64,000 nt of DNA, from the NCBI GenBank assembly GCA_905479995.1, contig CAJQON010000015.1:1-64000 (forward strand). The letters run 5' to 3'. How positions within the stretch are numbered: position 1 is the first letter of the stretch; each line of letters opens with the position of its first letter. Positions 1 to 9,004 of the stretch are shown here, in pieces. Both the position numbers and the translations under genes were made by a program. This DNA comes from an uncultured Flavobacteriales bacterium (GTDB lineage Bacteria > Bacteroidota > Bacteroidia > Flavobacteriales_E > Vicingaceae). Below the pieces are notes generated by a model, which was not told the origin of the DNA, searched no databases, and was given only the letters and a program-made list of their open reading frames with translations.

Positions 1-486
1 AGAAATGTTGTTAAAACCATATTCATTTTTGGCAATAGAGTAGGTGTCTTTTCCAACAATATTGGACAATTGATTGTTTAAGTAATTGATTTTATCTGAA
101 CACTCTTCTAAGAGTGTATTGTTGCTTGGAGTAAATAATTCTAAACCAAAATTATTTTGGTAATCCAGGTTTTCATCACCAACTAAGCTTCTTAAGTTTT
201 GCAATCCTTTCCATCTTTTTTCTACCAAGGTAAAAACTTCATTTTCAGAAAGTGATGCTATATCATCCAAGAGTTCACTAGGACTACCAAAACAGGCGAA
301 TCCAGCATTTTTTGTGCTAGCTCCATTGGGTAAAATCCCTCTTTCTAAAACAAGTATTTTGTGTTTTGGATGGTTTTTTTTGTATTCAATAGCAGCGTTT
401 AAGCCTACAATGCCAGCGCCAATAATAATTAAATCAAGGTTTTTAAAGTAGCTGTTGTTTTCCCAATAACTAAACGCGCTTTGCAT
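1..486 (-). CDS. FAD-dependent oxidoreductase (DAO family), 5' part only
   Basis: The first 162 codons of a gene that runs off the left edge. The reverse-strand reading starts at ATG 486 and has no stop within the window. Residues near 19-31 form an N-terminal dinucleotide-binding motif (IIGAGIVGLNAA), followed by a strand ending in an acidic residue (LVLERG), the usual FAD ADP-binding fold of the D-amino-acid oxidase/glycine oxidase superfamily. A GASTKNAG stretch after it is typical of the DAO family, where it contacts the flavin. Only one base separates this start from the stop of the upstream exonuclease gene, so the two are probably co-transcribed. The substrate cannot be told, because the substrate-binding half is missing. 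Confidence 0.8.
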   Translation of the reverse strand, partial: MQSAFSYWENNSYFKNLDLIIIGAGIVGLNAAIEYKKNHPKHKILVLERGILPNGASTKNAGFACFGSPSELLDDIASLSENEVFTLVEKRWKGLQNLRSLVGDENLDYQNNFGLELFTPSNNTLLEECSDKINYLNNQLSNIVGKDTYSIAKNEYGFNNIS

Positions 487-487
487 G

Positions 488-1252
488 CTACATTTTTGAT
501 TTTAATCGGATGGAAGTCAATATCTTTTTGGTGTACAAAGGGAAGTCTCCATTCATCATCCAATTATAGTATCCTGGTTCTCTTTCTAAGATTTCAACAA
601 CAGGTTTTCCTTTGTGTTTTCCAAAATTAAAAACCTCAATACCTTCTTTATTAAAAACAATGCGTCCTAATAAATCTGCATTTTTAGTCATTTGAGAAAA
701 TTCACTTAAAAATTTGGCATTGCCTTCTAATTCGGAGTATCTTCCAATTTGAGCTTCCAAGATTTCGTAAGTTGCAACAGTATCTGCTTCTGCACTATGT
801 GCATCTGTTAAGTCTTTGTCGCAATAAAATTTGTAAGCGGCAACCAAGGTTCTTTTCTCCATTTTGTGGAAAATGTTCTGGATGTCTACCAAGTTTCTTT
901 TTGAAACATCAAAATCTATATCCGCTCTTAAAAACTCTTCAGCCAAAAGAGGTATGTCAAAACGATTTGAATTAAATCCTGCTAAATCACAACCTTCAAT
1001 AAAACTATGTAGTTCTTGTGCAACTTCTTTGAAAGTTGCTTTATCCTTTAAGTCCTCGTCTTTAATTCCGTGTATTTCTGTAGATTCTTTAGAAATTGGA
1101 ATGGTAGGATTGATGTATTTGGTTTTAATTTCTTTGTCTCCATTGGGCATTATCTTTACAATAGAAATTTCAATTATTCTGTCTGTTGCAATATTTAAAC
1201 CGGTTGTTTCAAGGTCAAAAAATGCAAGGGGTTTCGAAAGCTTTAAGTTCAT
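488..1252 (-). CDS. DnaQ-like DEDDh 3'-5' exonuclease
   Basis: A 254-residue exonuclease of the DNA polymerase III epsilon/RNase T superfamily. Exo I carries D13 and E15 (FFDLETTG), Exo II includes D99 (FNSNRFDIPLL), and Exo III has H152 and D157 (AHSAEAD), so the DEDDh set is complete. Residues about 198-245 form a second small domain (FGKHKGKPV) like the C-terminal domain seen in some exodeoxyribonuclease X-like proteins (DUF3820-like). It probably trims 3' ends in repair or proofreading. A standalone enzyme of this kind need not be the replicative epsilon subunit. It lies 13 bp downstream of the last PorE-like gene and 1 bp upstream of the oxidoreductase. Confidence 0.88.
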   Translation of the reverse strand: MNLKLSKPLAFFDLETTGLNIATDRIIEISIVKIMPNGDKEIKTKYINPTIPISKESTEIHGIKDEDLKDKATFKEVAQELHSFIEGCDLAGFNSNRFDIPLLAEEFLRADIDFDVSKRNLVDIQNIFHKMEKRTLVAAYKFYCDKDLTDAHSAEADTVATYEILEAQIGRYSELEGNAKFLSEFSQMTKNADLLGRIVFNKEGIEVFNFGKHKGKPVVEILEREPGYYNWMMNGDFPLYTKKILTSIRLKSKM

Positions 1253-1265
1253 TAGAACAATTAAA

Positions 1266-2801
1266 TTATGGAGTTACTATAAATTCTTTTGAAGTAAAAG
1301 GCACAAAGTCACTTTTGCCTTTAACAATAATGTCAACACTTTTAGGTGCAAATCCAGGGGCATCAACTAAAATATTATAGCTACCAGGCTTTAATATAAT
1401 TACAAATCCGCCATTTTTAGGGTTTGGGGTATAATTACCAACTTCATCTTGTGTTCTATTGTCTATAATGCTAACAAAAGCATCGGTTATCGGTTCTGTA
1501 CTTCCTTCGGCTAATATTTTAGATTTAAAAATTGTTTGACGGGCATCAAGCTCATTAAAAGTTACTTTGTAGATGTCTTGAAAACCTTTACTGTCTTTTC
1601 TCCAAGTAGAAACATAAGCATGTCTTTGATCTTCTGTAAAAGAAATACAAATATTATCTAAAGGTGTGTTTAATGGATATCCTAAATTCTCTGCTTTAGA
1701 CCACGTGTTTTTTTCAGGATCCCAAGAACTTTTAAAATAGTCAAATCCACCAATACTATTGTGCCCTTTTGAAGAGAAGTAAAGGGTTGATCCATCGTAG
1801 AATAAATTTGGGAAATCTTCATCTTCAGGTGTATTAATGTTTTCTCCTAAGTTTTGTGGAAGCGCCCATTCACCATTTGGCAATTTTCGGGTCATGTAAA
1901 TGTCTTTACCTCCAAGGCCGCCTTCTTTTCGGCTGGCAAAAAATAAAACATTTCCATCGGCAGAAATAGTGGCAGAACTTTCAAACCCTTTTGAGTTGAC
2001 GTTTTCGCCCATTTTAATCTTTTTTCTAAACTTAAAATCTCTAATCTCAGCTTCGTAAATGTCACCAACATTTTTAATGTCGTCAAAATAGATGTATAAT
2101 TTATCTGCATTATAAGATAAGCCAACTGCTTGATCATCAAAAGTTGAGTTAACCATAGAGCTTCCTTTTTTAGAGGCTACAAATTCGCCATCTACAACTT
2201 TGCTATAGTATATAGCTGATGGGTAATATCCATCAAATTCTTTAAGTCCACTTTTTCTACGTGAAGTAAACACCATAAACGATTCGTTTGGTGTTACAAA
2301 AGGATAATAATCTGGGTAAGTTGTATTTATTAGTGGTCCTGCATTTTCAAACTCAATGTCAATTGGTGATCCAACTAGTTTAATAGCGTTCTTCACCATT
2401 TCAATTTGTCGAATAACCTCTTTTTGTTTGGTGCCAGAACCTGATGCTTTGTATTCATTAAAAAGCGTTATGGCGTCTTCAAATTTTAGGTTGTAGTGGT
2501 ATGCTTTTCCTAGGTAAAACTTCACATCAGGGTCAGCATCTTTATTATTTGCAGTTTCTAAATACTTTACTGCTTCAGATTTATCTCTTTCGGTTAAAAG
2601 GATACATAATCCAGCTTTATAATGATATTCTTTATTATCTGGCTCTTTAGCAATTAATACTTTATAAATTGGTAAAGCATCTATAAAATTTCCAAATTTA
2701 AAATGTTCATTAGCCGCACCTGGGTCAGGTCTTTGGCCATAACAATTGGTTACCAATAAAAGGGTAAGTACAACTAATATGTAGGACAAGGCTGTTTTCA
2801 A
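1266..2801 (-). CDS. PorE-like envelope protein lacking the OmpA domain (TPR, PD40 propeller, CRD)
   Basis: A 511-residue exported protein with an N-terminal signal peptide (about residues 1-22, ending CYGQ). TPR-like helices occupy about 30-140. A PD40/WD40-like beta-propeller spans about 170-400, with blades marked by SADGNVLFFASRKEGGLGGKD and YFSSKGHNSIGGFDYF. A carboxypeptidase-regulatory-like beta-sandwich ends the protein at about 425-511. The two upstream paralogues share this order but add a C-terminal OmpA-like domain that is absent here, so it is a natural short version or a truncated copy. It probably works at the periplasmic face of the outer membrane. A link to type IX secretion or gliding is inferred from PorE architecture only. 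Confidence 0.8.
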   Translation of the reverse strand: MKTALSYILVVLTLLLVTNCYGQRPDPGAANEHFKFGNFIDALPIYKVLIAKEPDNKEYHYKAGLCILLTERDKSEAVKYLETANNKDADPDVKFYLGKAYHYNLKFEDAITLFNEYKASGSGTKQKEVIRQIEMVKNAIKLVGSPIDIEFENAGPLINTTYPDYYPFVTPNESFMVFTSRRKSGLKEFDGYYPSAIYYSKVVDGEFVASKKGSSMVNSTFDDQAVGLSYNADKLYIYFDDIKNVGDIYEAEIRDFKFRKKIKMGENVNSKGFESSATISADGNVLFFASRKEGGLGGKDIYMTRKLPNGEWALPQNLGENINTPEDEDFPNLFYDGSTLYFSSKGHNSIGGFDYFKSSWDPEKNTWSKAENLGYPLNTPLDNICISFTEDQRHAYVSTWRKDSKGFQDIYKVTFNELDARQTIFKSKILAEGSTEPITDAFVSIIDNRTQDEVGNYTPNPKNGGFVIILKPGSYNILVDAPGFAPKSVDIIVKGKSDFVPFTSKEFIVTP

Positions 2802-2911
2802 ACAAAGTGGTTTTAGCTGGTAAACTGCAATATTAATACCAAAGTATAAAGGTATTAATTTTTACGAGAATCTAAAAGGATTTAGCTGTTACAGAATTAC
2901 CTTCAGACTCT

Positions 2912-5176
2912 TTATTTAATGCTAATTTTAACATATTGAAAAGCACTGTATTTAGCTGTGTTCTTATAGTCTCCAGTGTATTTAGGTCCACTAACAATTG
3001 AATTTATACCTTCAAATACAATGTTTTCTGAAGTAATTCCTTTGCTTTTTAATGCATCCATAATTATACTTTTTGCTTCATCACCTCTAATTGAAGAAAG
3101 CTTGATGTTAGACTTAAATGTTTTTGTTCTAACTCTAGAAGCACTTGATAAGATCTTAATTTTAATTTTACCATTGGCATTTACTTTGTTCGCTGCTTTT
3201 TGAATAAAGGCTTTAAATTCAGCACTAGTTACTTGGATGTCTTTGTTGTTGTATGAGAATAGTTCATGGTAATCAATTTGAGCAGTATCTGCAATAACTT
3301 TGTCCATTTTTATAGTGTCACTTGTAACAGTGTAGGCTAAGTTGGTGTTGGCTGTATCTATTGATCTTGTAAAAGCAATTAACTGTTTGTCGTTGTCAAA
3401 ACTAGAGTCATTTCCATTTTTTACAAAAGGCACTTGTTTGCCAATTTTTGAAGTGTCTATGCCACCATTTTGTTTCGCTTTATTAAGTTCTTCGGTTGCA
3501 TTGAAAAAAGAGTTTCTGATTGTAGCGACTTGGTAAGTTTGTTCTCCTTCTTCAAATTTTTGCAATGCAATTTCTGTAAATAATGGGTAAAATTCACATT
3601 GTTTAGGAATGTTAATGTTTACCGATTGTTTGTTGTATCCGGCTGCTTCAACATTTAACTTATAGCTTTTTTCTGGAGGGGCAACTAATAAAAATTTTCC
3701 ATTATCGGCTAATGATTTTGTTTGGTTGGTTGTGCTATTCGATTCAGAATCGATTAATGTTATGGTAGCTTGTAAGGGAGTTTGTAAGCTAATGTCATAT
3801 ACAATACCTTTAATCTCTGTGTTTTCTATGTTAGGACAAGATGCATTAAAGCTAAAAATGTCCATTCCACCTAAACCACCTTTTCTGTCTGAAGAAAAGA
3901 ATCCAGTCTCTCCTTTGTCGTCAATTATCAAGTAAATGTCATCAAATGCTGAATTTAAAGGTAATCCCATATTTATTGCAGCACTCGGTTTTCCATCTAT
4001 TATTTCACTTTTATAAAAGTCATAACCTCCAATACCTTTATGTCCTTTTGATGAAAAATAAAGCATTTTTCCATCTGTTGATAAAAATGGAGCATCTTCA
4101 TCTTGGTCTGTATTTATTTCAGGGCCTAATAATTCAGGAGTATTCCATTCTCCGTTACTCGATTTGCTAGATTTATAGATATCTTGACCACCAGTGCCTT
4201 CTTTTCTTGTAGCTACAAAAAACATAGTGTTTCCATCTTGCGTAATTGATACACTAGGTACATTAAATTTACTATCGTTTATGTTTTTAGCTAATTTTTT
4301 TAATTCTCCCCACTTACCGTCTTTAAATTCAGACAACCAAAGTATGTCTTTTTTATAGGTGTAAAGTCTAGATCCATCTGCTGAGTATATTATTCCTGCA
4401 TCATGACTTTTAGTGTTGTAATTGTTCGGTAAAAATTTACTAAGTTCTTTTTTGTCATCAACAATTTTCCAATTATCAGCGTCTAATCTTTTTGCAGCAT
4501 AAATGTCTTCATAAGGAAGAAGGTCGCTTGCATTTTTACCATCTCGTCTTGAAGTAAATAATATGACGCTATCTTGAGCTCTATAAACTGGAGCATACTC
4601 TCTATTAAGTGTATTAATTCCAGCCCCTAAATTTTTAACAATCATGTTTTTGTCTTCAGTTGACGAAAACTCCAATCCATTGTCGTTAAAAGCAATGTTT
4701 TTATTGGTTTCATTTAGAAGTGATCTTCCAGCTTTTTTATTTCTGTTTATGAATTTCGTAAAGTCGTTTAATGTCTTTTTTGATTTTTCATATTGACCAT
4801 CGAGGAGGTAAGCTTTTCCTAAATAATATTGCAATTCAGGAATAGTGTCATTGGTTGAGTTGTTTAATGCAGTTTCAAATAAAGGGATTGATTTTACTTG
4901 TTCAAAGTCTGAAAAATAATAACTTAATCCAGCTTCAAAATTATAAACATCTTTGGTAGGGTTAAGTTTTACTAAATCTAAGTAATTGGCTTTAGCTTTA
5001 GTGTATTTTTCTTTAGCTAAAAATTTTCTACTCTTTTTTAATAGCTTTTTTTCTTCTTTTGTAGGTTTTTGAGCAATTACGTTGCTACTAAAAAAAAAGA
5101 AGCAGCATAATATTGTAGTACTCTTAATAAGTACCTTTTTTGTTTGATAGGAAAACATATATCTCATGAGTTTCAA
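2912..5176 (-). CDS. PorE-like protein: TPR, PD40 propeller, CRD, OmpA-like C-terminus
   Basis: A 754-residue paralogue of both neighbours. A hydrophobic signal segment lies near residues 15-36; the start could be Met1, Met4 or Met7. TPR helices are followed by a PD40 propeller with blades such as SADGSRLYTY and FSSKGHKGIGGYDFYKS, then a carboxypeptidase-regulatory domain near 480-560. The C-terminus (about 640-754) is OmpA-like. The Arg of the peptidoglycan-binding motif is kept (SSIRGDEAK), but the position of the usual GHTDxxG Asp reads SSASRVR. It starts 5 bp after the preceding paralogue's stop, so the two form an operon. Peptidoglycan anchoring of a secretion or motility complex is an inference. 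Confidence 0.8.
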   Translation of the reverse strand: MKLMRYMFSYQTKKVLIKSTTILCCFFFFSSNVIAQKPTKEEKKLLKKSRKFLAKEKYTKAKANYLDLVKLNPTKDVYNFEAGLSYYFSDFEQVKSIPLFETALNNSTNDTIPELQYYLGKAYLLDGQYEKSKKTLNDFTKFINRNKKAGRSLLNETNKNIAFNDNGLEFSSTEDKNMIVKNLGAGINTLNREYAPVYRAQDSVILFTSRRDGKNASDLLPYEDIYAAKRLDADNWKIVDDKKELSKFLPNNYNTKSHDAGIIYSADGSRLYTYKKDILWLSEFKDGKWGELKKLAKNINDSKFNVPSVSITQDGNTMFFVATRKEGTGGQDIYKSSKSSNGEWNTPELLGPEINTDQDEDAPFLSTDGKMLYFSSKGHKGIGGYDFYKSEIIDGKPSAAINMGLPLNSAFDDIYLIIDDKGETGFFSSDRKGGLGGMDIFSFNASCPNIENTEIKGIVYDISLQTPLQATITLIDSESNSTTNQTKSLADNGKFLLVAPPEKSYKLNVEAAGYNKQSVNINIPKQCEFYPLFTEIALQKFEEGEQTYQVATIRNSFFNATEELNKAKQNGGIDTSKIGKQVPFVKNGNDSSFDNDKQLIAFTRSIDTANTNLAYTVTSDTIKMDKVIADTAQIDYHELFSYNNKDIQVTSAEFKAFIQKAANKVNANGKIKIKILSSASRVRTKTFKSNIKLSSIRGDEAKSIIMDALKSKGITSENIVFEGINSIVSGPKYTGDYKNTAKYSAFQYVKISIK

Positions 5177-5181
5177 AACTA

Positions 5182-7458
5182 TTATCTAATTTTTATAATA
5201 ACGTATTGGAATTTTTCATACAAGCCTGTTTGCTGAAAGTCTCCATTATATTGTGGTCCGTTTACATTCGAACTCACCTTATTTATGTTAATATTTTTTA
5301 AGTTAGCTCCTTTGGATTTAAGCGATTTTAAAATGGCTGCTTTTGCTGCTTGAGCACGAGTATAAGCCAATTTTGAATTTGAACCGAATGTTTTTGTAGG
5401 AACTTTTGAAGCACTTGATTCAATGTCAATAGTTACTTTGCCAGTTTTAGCTTTGTTTACAGCTTTAGCAATCATGTCTATGTATTTAGAGTCTTGTGTT
5501 TTTATACTTTTTACATTGTAATCAAAATATTCTTGGTAAGAAGCAATTATATCTTCACTAGGGGTATAGATTGTGTTTATGTTTTCAACTTTCTTTTTTG
5601 CCATAGCATCAAGTTGCTTTTTTAAATCATCAATTACAGATTCTAAAGCAACTATCTTTGCATCATTACCATCGTTTACAACAACTAGAGTTTCTTTTTT
5701 GCTTTTCTTCAATTGATCTTTTAAGTCTGCAATTTGAAGATTAAGTGTTGTTATTACAGCTTTCAATTTAGTCAATTCATCATTTTCTGAGAGATCTTTA
5801 ATAGGATCTTTTACCGTGTTCTTAGTCGGCTCTTGGGTAGTGTCTTTAATAGGTTCTTCGCCAAAGATAACATCTTGTAAATCTATACCTCTGTTAATTT
5901 CTTGGTATGCAGAAATAGGAGGGATATATAGATCTTCTTCTTGGGTAAATCCACCAGCAGAGTATTCTATGTGGTAATCTACTCCTGGATTTAGAATGAT
6001 ACTAAATTTACCATCTTTTTTACGTGGCTTGTAAATGTTTGGTCTATCTCCATTTTCATTATTTGTTACGGTTACCATTGCGTCATCAGGAAGTTCGTCT
6101 TGACCTAAAACCTTAATAAAACCAGTTAAGAGTGTTAATGGTTTCTCGGCAGCATCTTCTAAAGAAATCTGGTAGATGTCATATGATCCATAACCATCCT
6201 CTTTAAATGAGGAGAAGTATCCTCTCTTCCCATCAGCAGAAGTTACAAAAAATACATCATCATCAGTAGAATTTACAGGGTATCCCATGTTTATTGGTTT
6301 GGACCAAATTCCGGCATCATCAACTGTAGAGTAAAAAATATCGAATCCACCAATACTGTTGTGTCCTCTAGAACTAAAATACATGGTTTTTCCATCGGGG
6401 TGAACAAACACACCATCTTCATCATAAGGAGTGTTTAAAACTCCTCCCATGTTTTGAGCTTTTGCCCATTCACCGTTCGGTAGTCTTTTACAAACGTAAA
6501 TGTCTTGTCCGCCACTTCCACCTTTTCGATCACTAACAAAGTATAGAAAATCTCCTTTTGGAGAAATGTGAGCGTGTGTTTCTCTTGATTCTTTATTTAC
6601 ATCTGAACCAATTTTTTGAGGGAATGTCCAGTTTTCACCTTCCAATGAACTGGTGTAGATATTTCCATCACCGTCATCATCCTTATAAATAAATAAGGTC
6701 TGTCCATCTGCAGATAAGTTAACAGTCGCTTCGTGACCTTCAGTGTTAATTCCTACCAGTTTTGGTTCAGTCCATTTTCCGTCATATTTATGCGAAACAT
6801 AAATATCTTCAAAATGCTCTCCGTCAGAGATGTCTTTTACATAGTAGTTAGAACTGTCTGGTCTAATTCGTTTAGAGGTAAAATAAATTGTAGATTCATC
6901 TATAGAAAGAGCAGGACTGTAGTCTCCATCAGGAGAGTTTATTACATCACCCATGTTCTTAACTTTAATGTTTACTGGATTAGCAACAGCAATTTTAGCA
7001 TCTTTACATTGCTGAATGTGATGATCTACTTCATCAAAAAGATAGTGCTTTTTACCAATGTTTTCTTTAAAAGCATTGTACTTTAGCATAGCATTATCTA
7101 ATTCGTAATGAATGTGATAAGCTCTTGCTAAATAAAAATAAGATTCAACAGGCGATTTTTTTTCTGAGGTAGAATATGGATCGTAGTTTTTTGTTGTATT
7201 TTGAACTGCCTTTACCAAGTAAGTTAATGCTTTCGTTTTGTCATTGGTAGAATGGATGTAGCATAACCCTACTTTATAATTTACGTTAAAATTATCTGGT
7301 TGTTCATTGTGTAGGTCAAGCCAGATAGGTAAAGCAACATTAAATTGGTTCTCTTCAATTAGAGTATTTGCTTCTAAAAATTTTTGTCTAAATGATTCTT
7401 GAGCACTAACTGCAAACATTGTGCAGCAAAAGGCGAGTAGTAAAGTTAATTTTTTCAT
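5182..7458 (-). CDS. PorE-like protein: TPR, PD40 propeller, CRD, coiled coil, OmpA-like C-terminus
   Basis: First gene of the three-paralogue cluster, 758 residues. A clean signal peptide (residues 1-20, ending AVSAQ) precedes TPR repeats (about 20-150), a PD40 propeller (about 190-430, with DGKTMYFSSRGHNSIGGFD), a carboxypeptidase-regulatory domain (about 440-530), a Lys/Asp/Thr-rich linker and a coiled coil (about 570-640, LKAVITTLNLQIADLKDQL), then an OmpA-like domain (about 650-758). The OmpA motif keeps YTRAQAAK but has ESSASKVP where the diaminopimelate-binding Asp normally lies. This domain order matches the type IX secretion protein PorE of Porphyromonas. A strong promoter match lies just upstream at 7483-7514. 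Confidence 0.82.
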   Translation of the reverse strand: MKKLTLLLAFCCTMFAVSAQESFRQKFLEANTLIEENQFNVALPIWLDLHNEQPDNFNVNYKVGLCYIHSTNDKTKALTYLVKAVQNTTKNYDPYSTSEKKSPVESYFYLARAYHIHYELDNAMLKYNAFKENIGKKHYLFDEVDHHIQQCKDAKIAVANPVNIKVKNMGDVINSPDGDYSPALSIDESTIYFTSKRIRPDSSNYYVKDISDGEHFEDIYVSHKYDGKWTEPKLVGINTEGHEATVNLSADGQTLFIYKDDDGDGNIYTSSLEGENWTFPQKIGSDVNKESRETHAHISPKGDFLYFVSDRKGGSGGQDIYVCKRLPNGEWAKAQNMGGVLNTPYDEDGVFVHPDGKTMYFSSRGHNSIGGFDIFYSTVDDAGIWSKPINMGYPVNSTDDDVFFVTSADGKRGYFSSFKEDGYGSYDIYQISLEDAAEKPLTLLTGFIKVLGQDELPDDAMVTVTNNENGDRPNIYKPRKKDGKFSIILNPGVDYHIEYSAGGFTQEEDLYIPPISAYQEINRGIDLQDVIFGEEPIKDTTQEPTKNTVKDPIKDLSENDELTKLKAVITTLNLQIADLKDQLKKSKKETLVVVNDGNDAKIVALESVIDDLKKQLDAMAKKKVENINTIYTPSEDIIASYQEYFDYNVKSIKTQDSKYIDMIAKAVNKAKTGKVTIDIESSASKVPTKTFGSNSKLAYTRAQAAKAAILKSLKSKGANLKNININKVSSNVNGPQYNGDFQQTGLYEKFQYVIIKIR

Positions 7459-7482
7459 GTTTTAGGCTCTGTTCAATAAATA

Positions 7483-7514
7483 CAAATATATCTTAATTTG
7501 GTCTTCTTATCAAA
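7483..7514 (-). promoter_or_regulatory. Bacteroidota-type promoter for the PorE-like cluster
   Basis: On the minus strand TTTG (7514-7511) is followed after 20 bp by TATATTTG (7490-7483). This is an exact match to the Bacteroidota -33/-7 consensus TTTG...TAnnTTTG with normal spacing. The predicted transcript would start near 7477, about 18 nt before the ATG at 7458. Confidence 0.6.
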
Positions 7515-7545
7515 TTAATAGCTAGTTAAGGTTTCTATAAACGGC

Positions 7546-8880
7546 TTAAAATTCACGATTAACATCAAATTCTTCAAGATAATCAGCAACTTTTCTAACA
7601 AACATACCTCCTAGAGCTCCATCTACAACTCTATGATCGTAAGCGTGAGATAAGAACATTTTGTGTCTAATTGCTATAGCATCTCCATTTGGAGTTTCAA
7701 TAACTGCTGGTTTCTTTTGGATTGCTCCGACAGCCATAATTGCAACTTGAGGTTGGTTAATTATAGGTGTTCCCATTACGTTTCCAAAAGAGCCTACGTT
7801 AGTCATGGTGTATGTTCCGCCAGATATGTCATCTGGAGATAATTGATTGTTTCTTGCTCTATTAGCTAAATCGTTTACCGATTTTGTTAATCCAACTAAG
7901 TTTAATTGATCAGCATTTTTAATAACTGGAACAATTAAATTACCACTAGGTAAGGCTGTTGCCATTCCTAGGTTAATGCTTTTTCGTTTAATAATATTGT
8001 CTCCATCAACAGAAACATTAATCATTGGAAAATCTTTGATGGCTTTAATAATTGCTTCCATGATAATTGGCGTGAAGGTTATTTTTTCGTTCTCACGAGC
8101 CATAAATTCACCTTTCACTTTGTTTCTCCAATTTACAATGTTGGTCATGTCTGCTTCAACATAAGACGTTACGTGTGGAGAGGTTTGTTTGGACATTACC
8201 ATGTGATTGGCAATTAGCTTACGCATTCTGTCCATTTCAATAATCTCATCTCCAGCCATACTAGAAACAGCAGCTTTAGGTGCTTGAGTTTTAACTTCAG
8301 GAGCAGCAGGTGTTGAAGCTGCATTTCCATTGCTAGAAACTGGCGCAGCAGTTGCTACTTCAGCTGTTCTATTTGGTAAATAATCTAAAATATCTTTTTT
8401 GGTTACTCGACCATCTTTTCCAGAGCCAGTAATGCTTTCTAATTCAGTTACGGAAACACCCTCTTTAGCAGCAATGCTTCTTACTAGCGGAGAATAAAAT
8501 TTACCAGAATCTGATGTTTTGCCAATTTTTTCTGAGCTTGTTGATGCAGCAGGGGCAGCTTGTGCAACAGGAGCGCTTTCTGCTACTGGAGCAGGAGTTG
8601 ATTCTGCTACTGGAGTGGCAGGGGTAGCAGCTGCATCGCCTTCAGCACCAATTATTGCAATTGCTTGTCCAACTTGAACTACATCACCTTCGTTAAATAG
8701 TTTTTTAATTAATACACCTTCACTTGTTGAAGGAACTTCAGAATCTACTTTGTCTGTTGCAATTTCAACTACAGATTCATCTGCATCAATTGTATCACCT
8801 ACTTCTTTTAACCAGCTTGTAATTGTTGCCTCAGCAACACTTTCACCCATTTTAGGCATTATTAATTCCACCTGTGCCAT
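7546..8880 (-). CDS. 2-oxoacid dehydrogenase E2, dihydrolipoyl acyltransferase
   Basis: A 444-residue E2 core subunit that moves acyl groups from its lipoyl arm to CoA in a 2-oxoacid dehydrogenase complex. The N-terminal lipoyl domain carries the modified lysine K44 (EIATDKVDSEV). An Ala/Pro-rich linker follows, then a peripheral-subunit-binding domain (SPLVRSIAAKEGV to KKDILDYL), another linker, and the catalytic domain ending in DHRVVDG with His416 and Asp420. There is one lipoyl domain. No E1 or E3 gene is adjacent, so it could be a branched-chain, pyruvate or 2-oxoglutarate E2. The Bacteroidota branched-chain-like type is my best guess. It has its own promoter match at 8922-8956. Confidence 0.92.
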   Translation of the reverse strand: MAQVELIMPKMGESVAEATITSWLKEVGDTIDADESVVEIATDKVDSEVPSTSEGVLIKKLFNEGDVVQVGQAIAIIGAEGDAAATPATPVAESTPAPVAESAPVAQAAPAASTSSEKIGKTSDSGKFYSPLVRSIAAKEGVSVTELESITGSGKDGRVTKKDILDYLPNRTAEVATAAPVSSNGNAASTPAAPEVKTQAPKAAVSSMAGDEIIEMDRMRKLIANHMVMSKQTSPHVTSYVEADMTNIVNWRNKVKGEFMARENEKITFTPIIMEAIIKAIKDFPMINVSVDGDNIIKRKSINLGMATALPSGNLIVPVIKNADQLNLVGLTKSVNDLANRARNNQLSPDDISGGTYTMTNVGSFGNVMGTPIINQPQVAIMAVGAIQKKPAVIETPNGDAIAIRHKMFLSHAYDHRVVDGALGGMFVRKVADYLEEFDVNREF

Positions 8881-8921
8881 GCTTATGTTTCTCCTTAATT
8901 ATGGTTAATTTCTTAAAGGCA

Positions 8922-8956
8922 CAAAAATAGCTTAAAATTTCTATTTTTCATACCAA
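8922..8956 (-). promoter_or_regulatory. Promoter for the E2 acyltransferase gene
   Basis: On the minus strand TTGG (8956-8953) is followed after 23 bp by TATTTTTG (8929-8922), an exact TAnnTTTG match. The start codon at 8880 lies about 40 bp downstream. Confidence 0.5.
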
Positions 8957-9004
8957 TATTACAAGTATTTTAGCTCTTTGTTAACACTTTTTCAACGGTT
9001 TAAA

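Noticed and set aside
864-1292. Plus-strand open frame of 142 codons
   Set aside because: Antisense to the exonuclease gene; its product shows no motif, and the exonuclease has all catalytic residues.
6733-7086. Plus-strand open frame of 117 codons
   Set aside because: Antisense to the first PorE-like gene, rich in Phe/Val/Tyr from AT-rich codons; no homology recognised.
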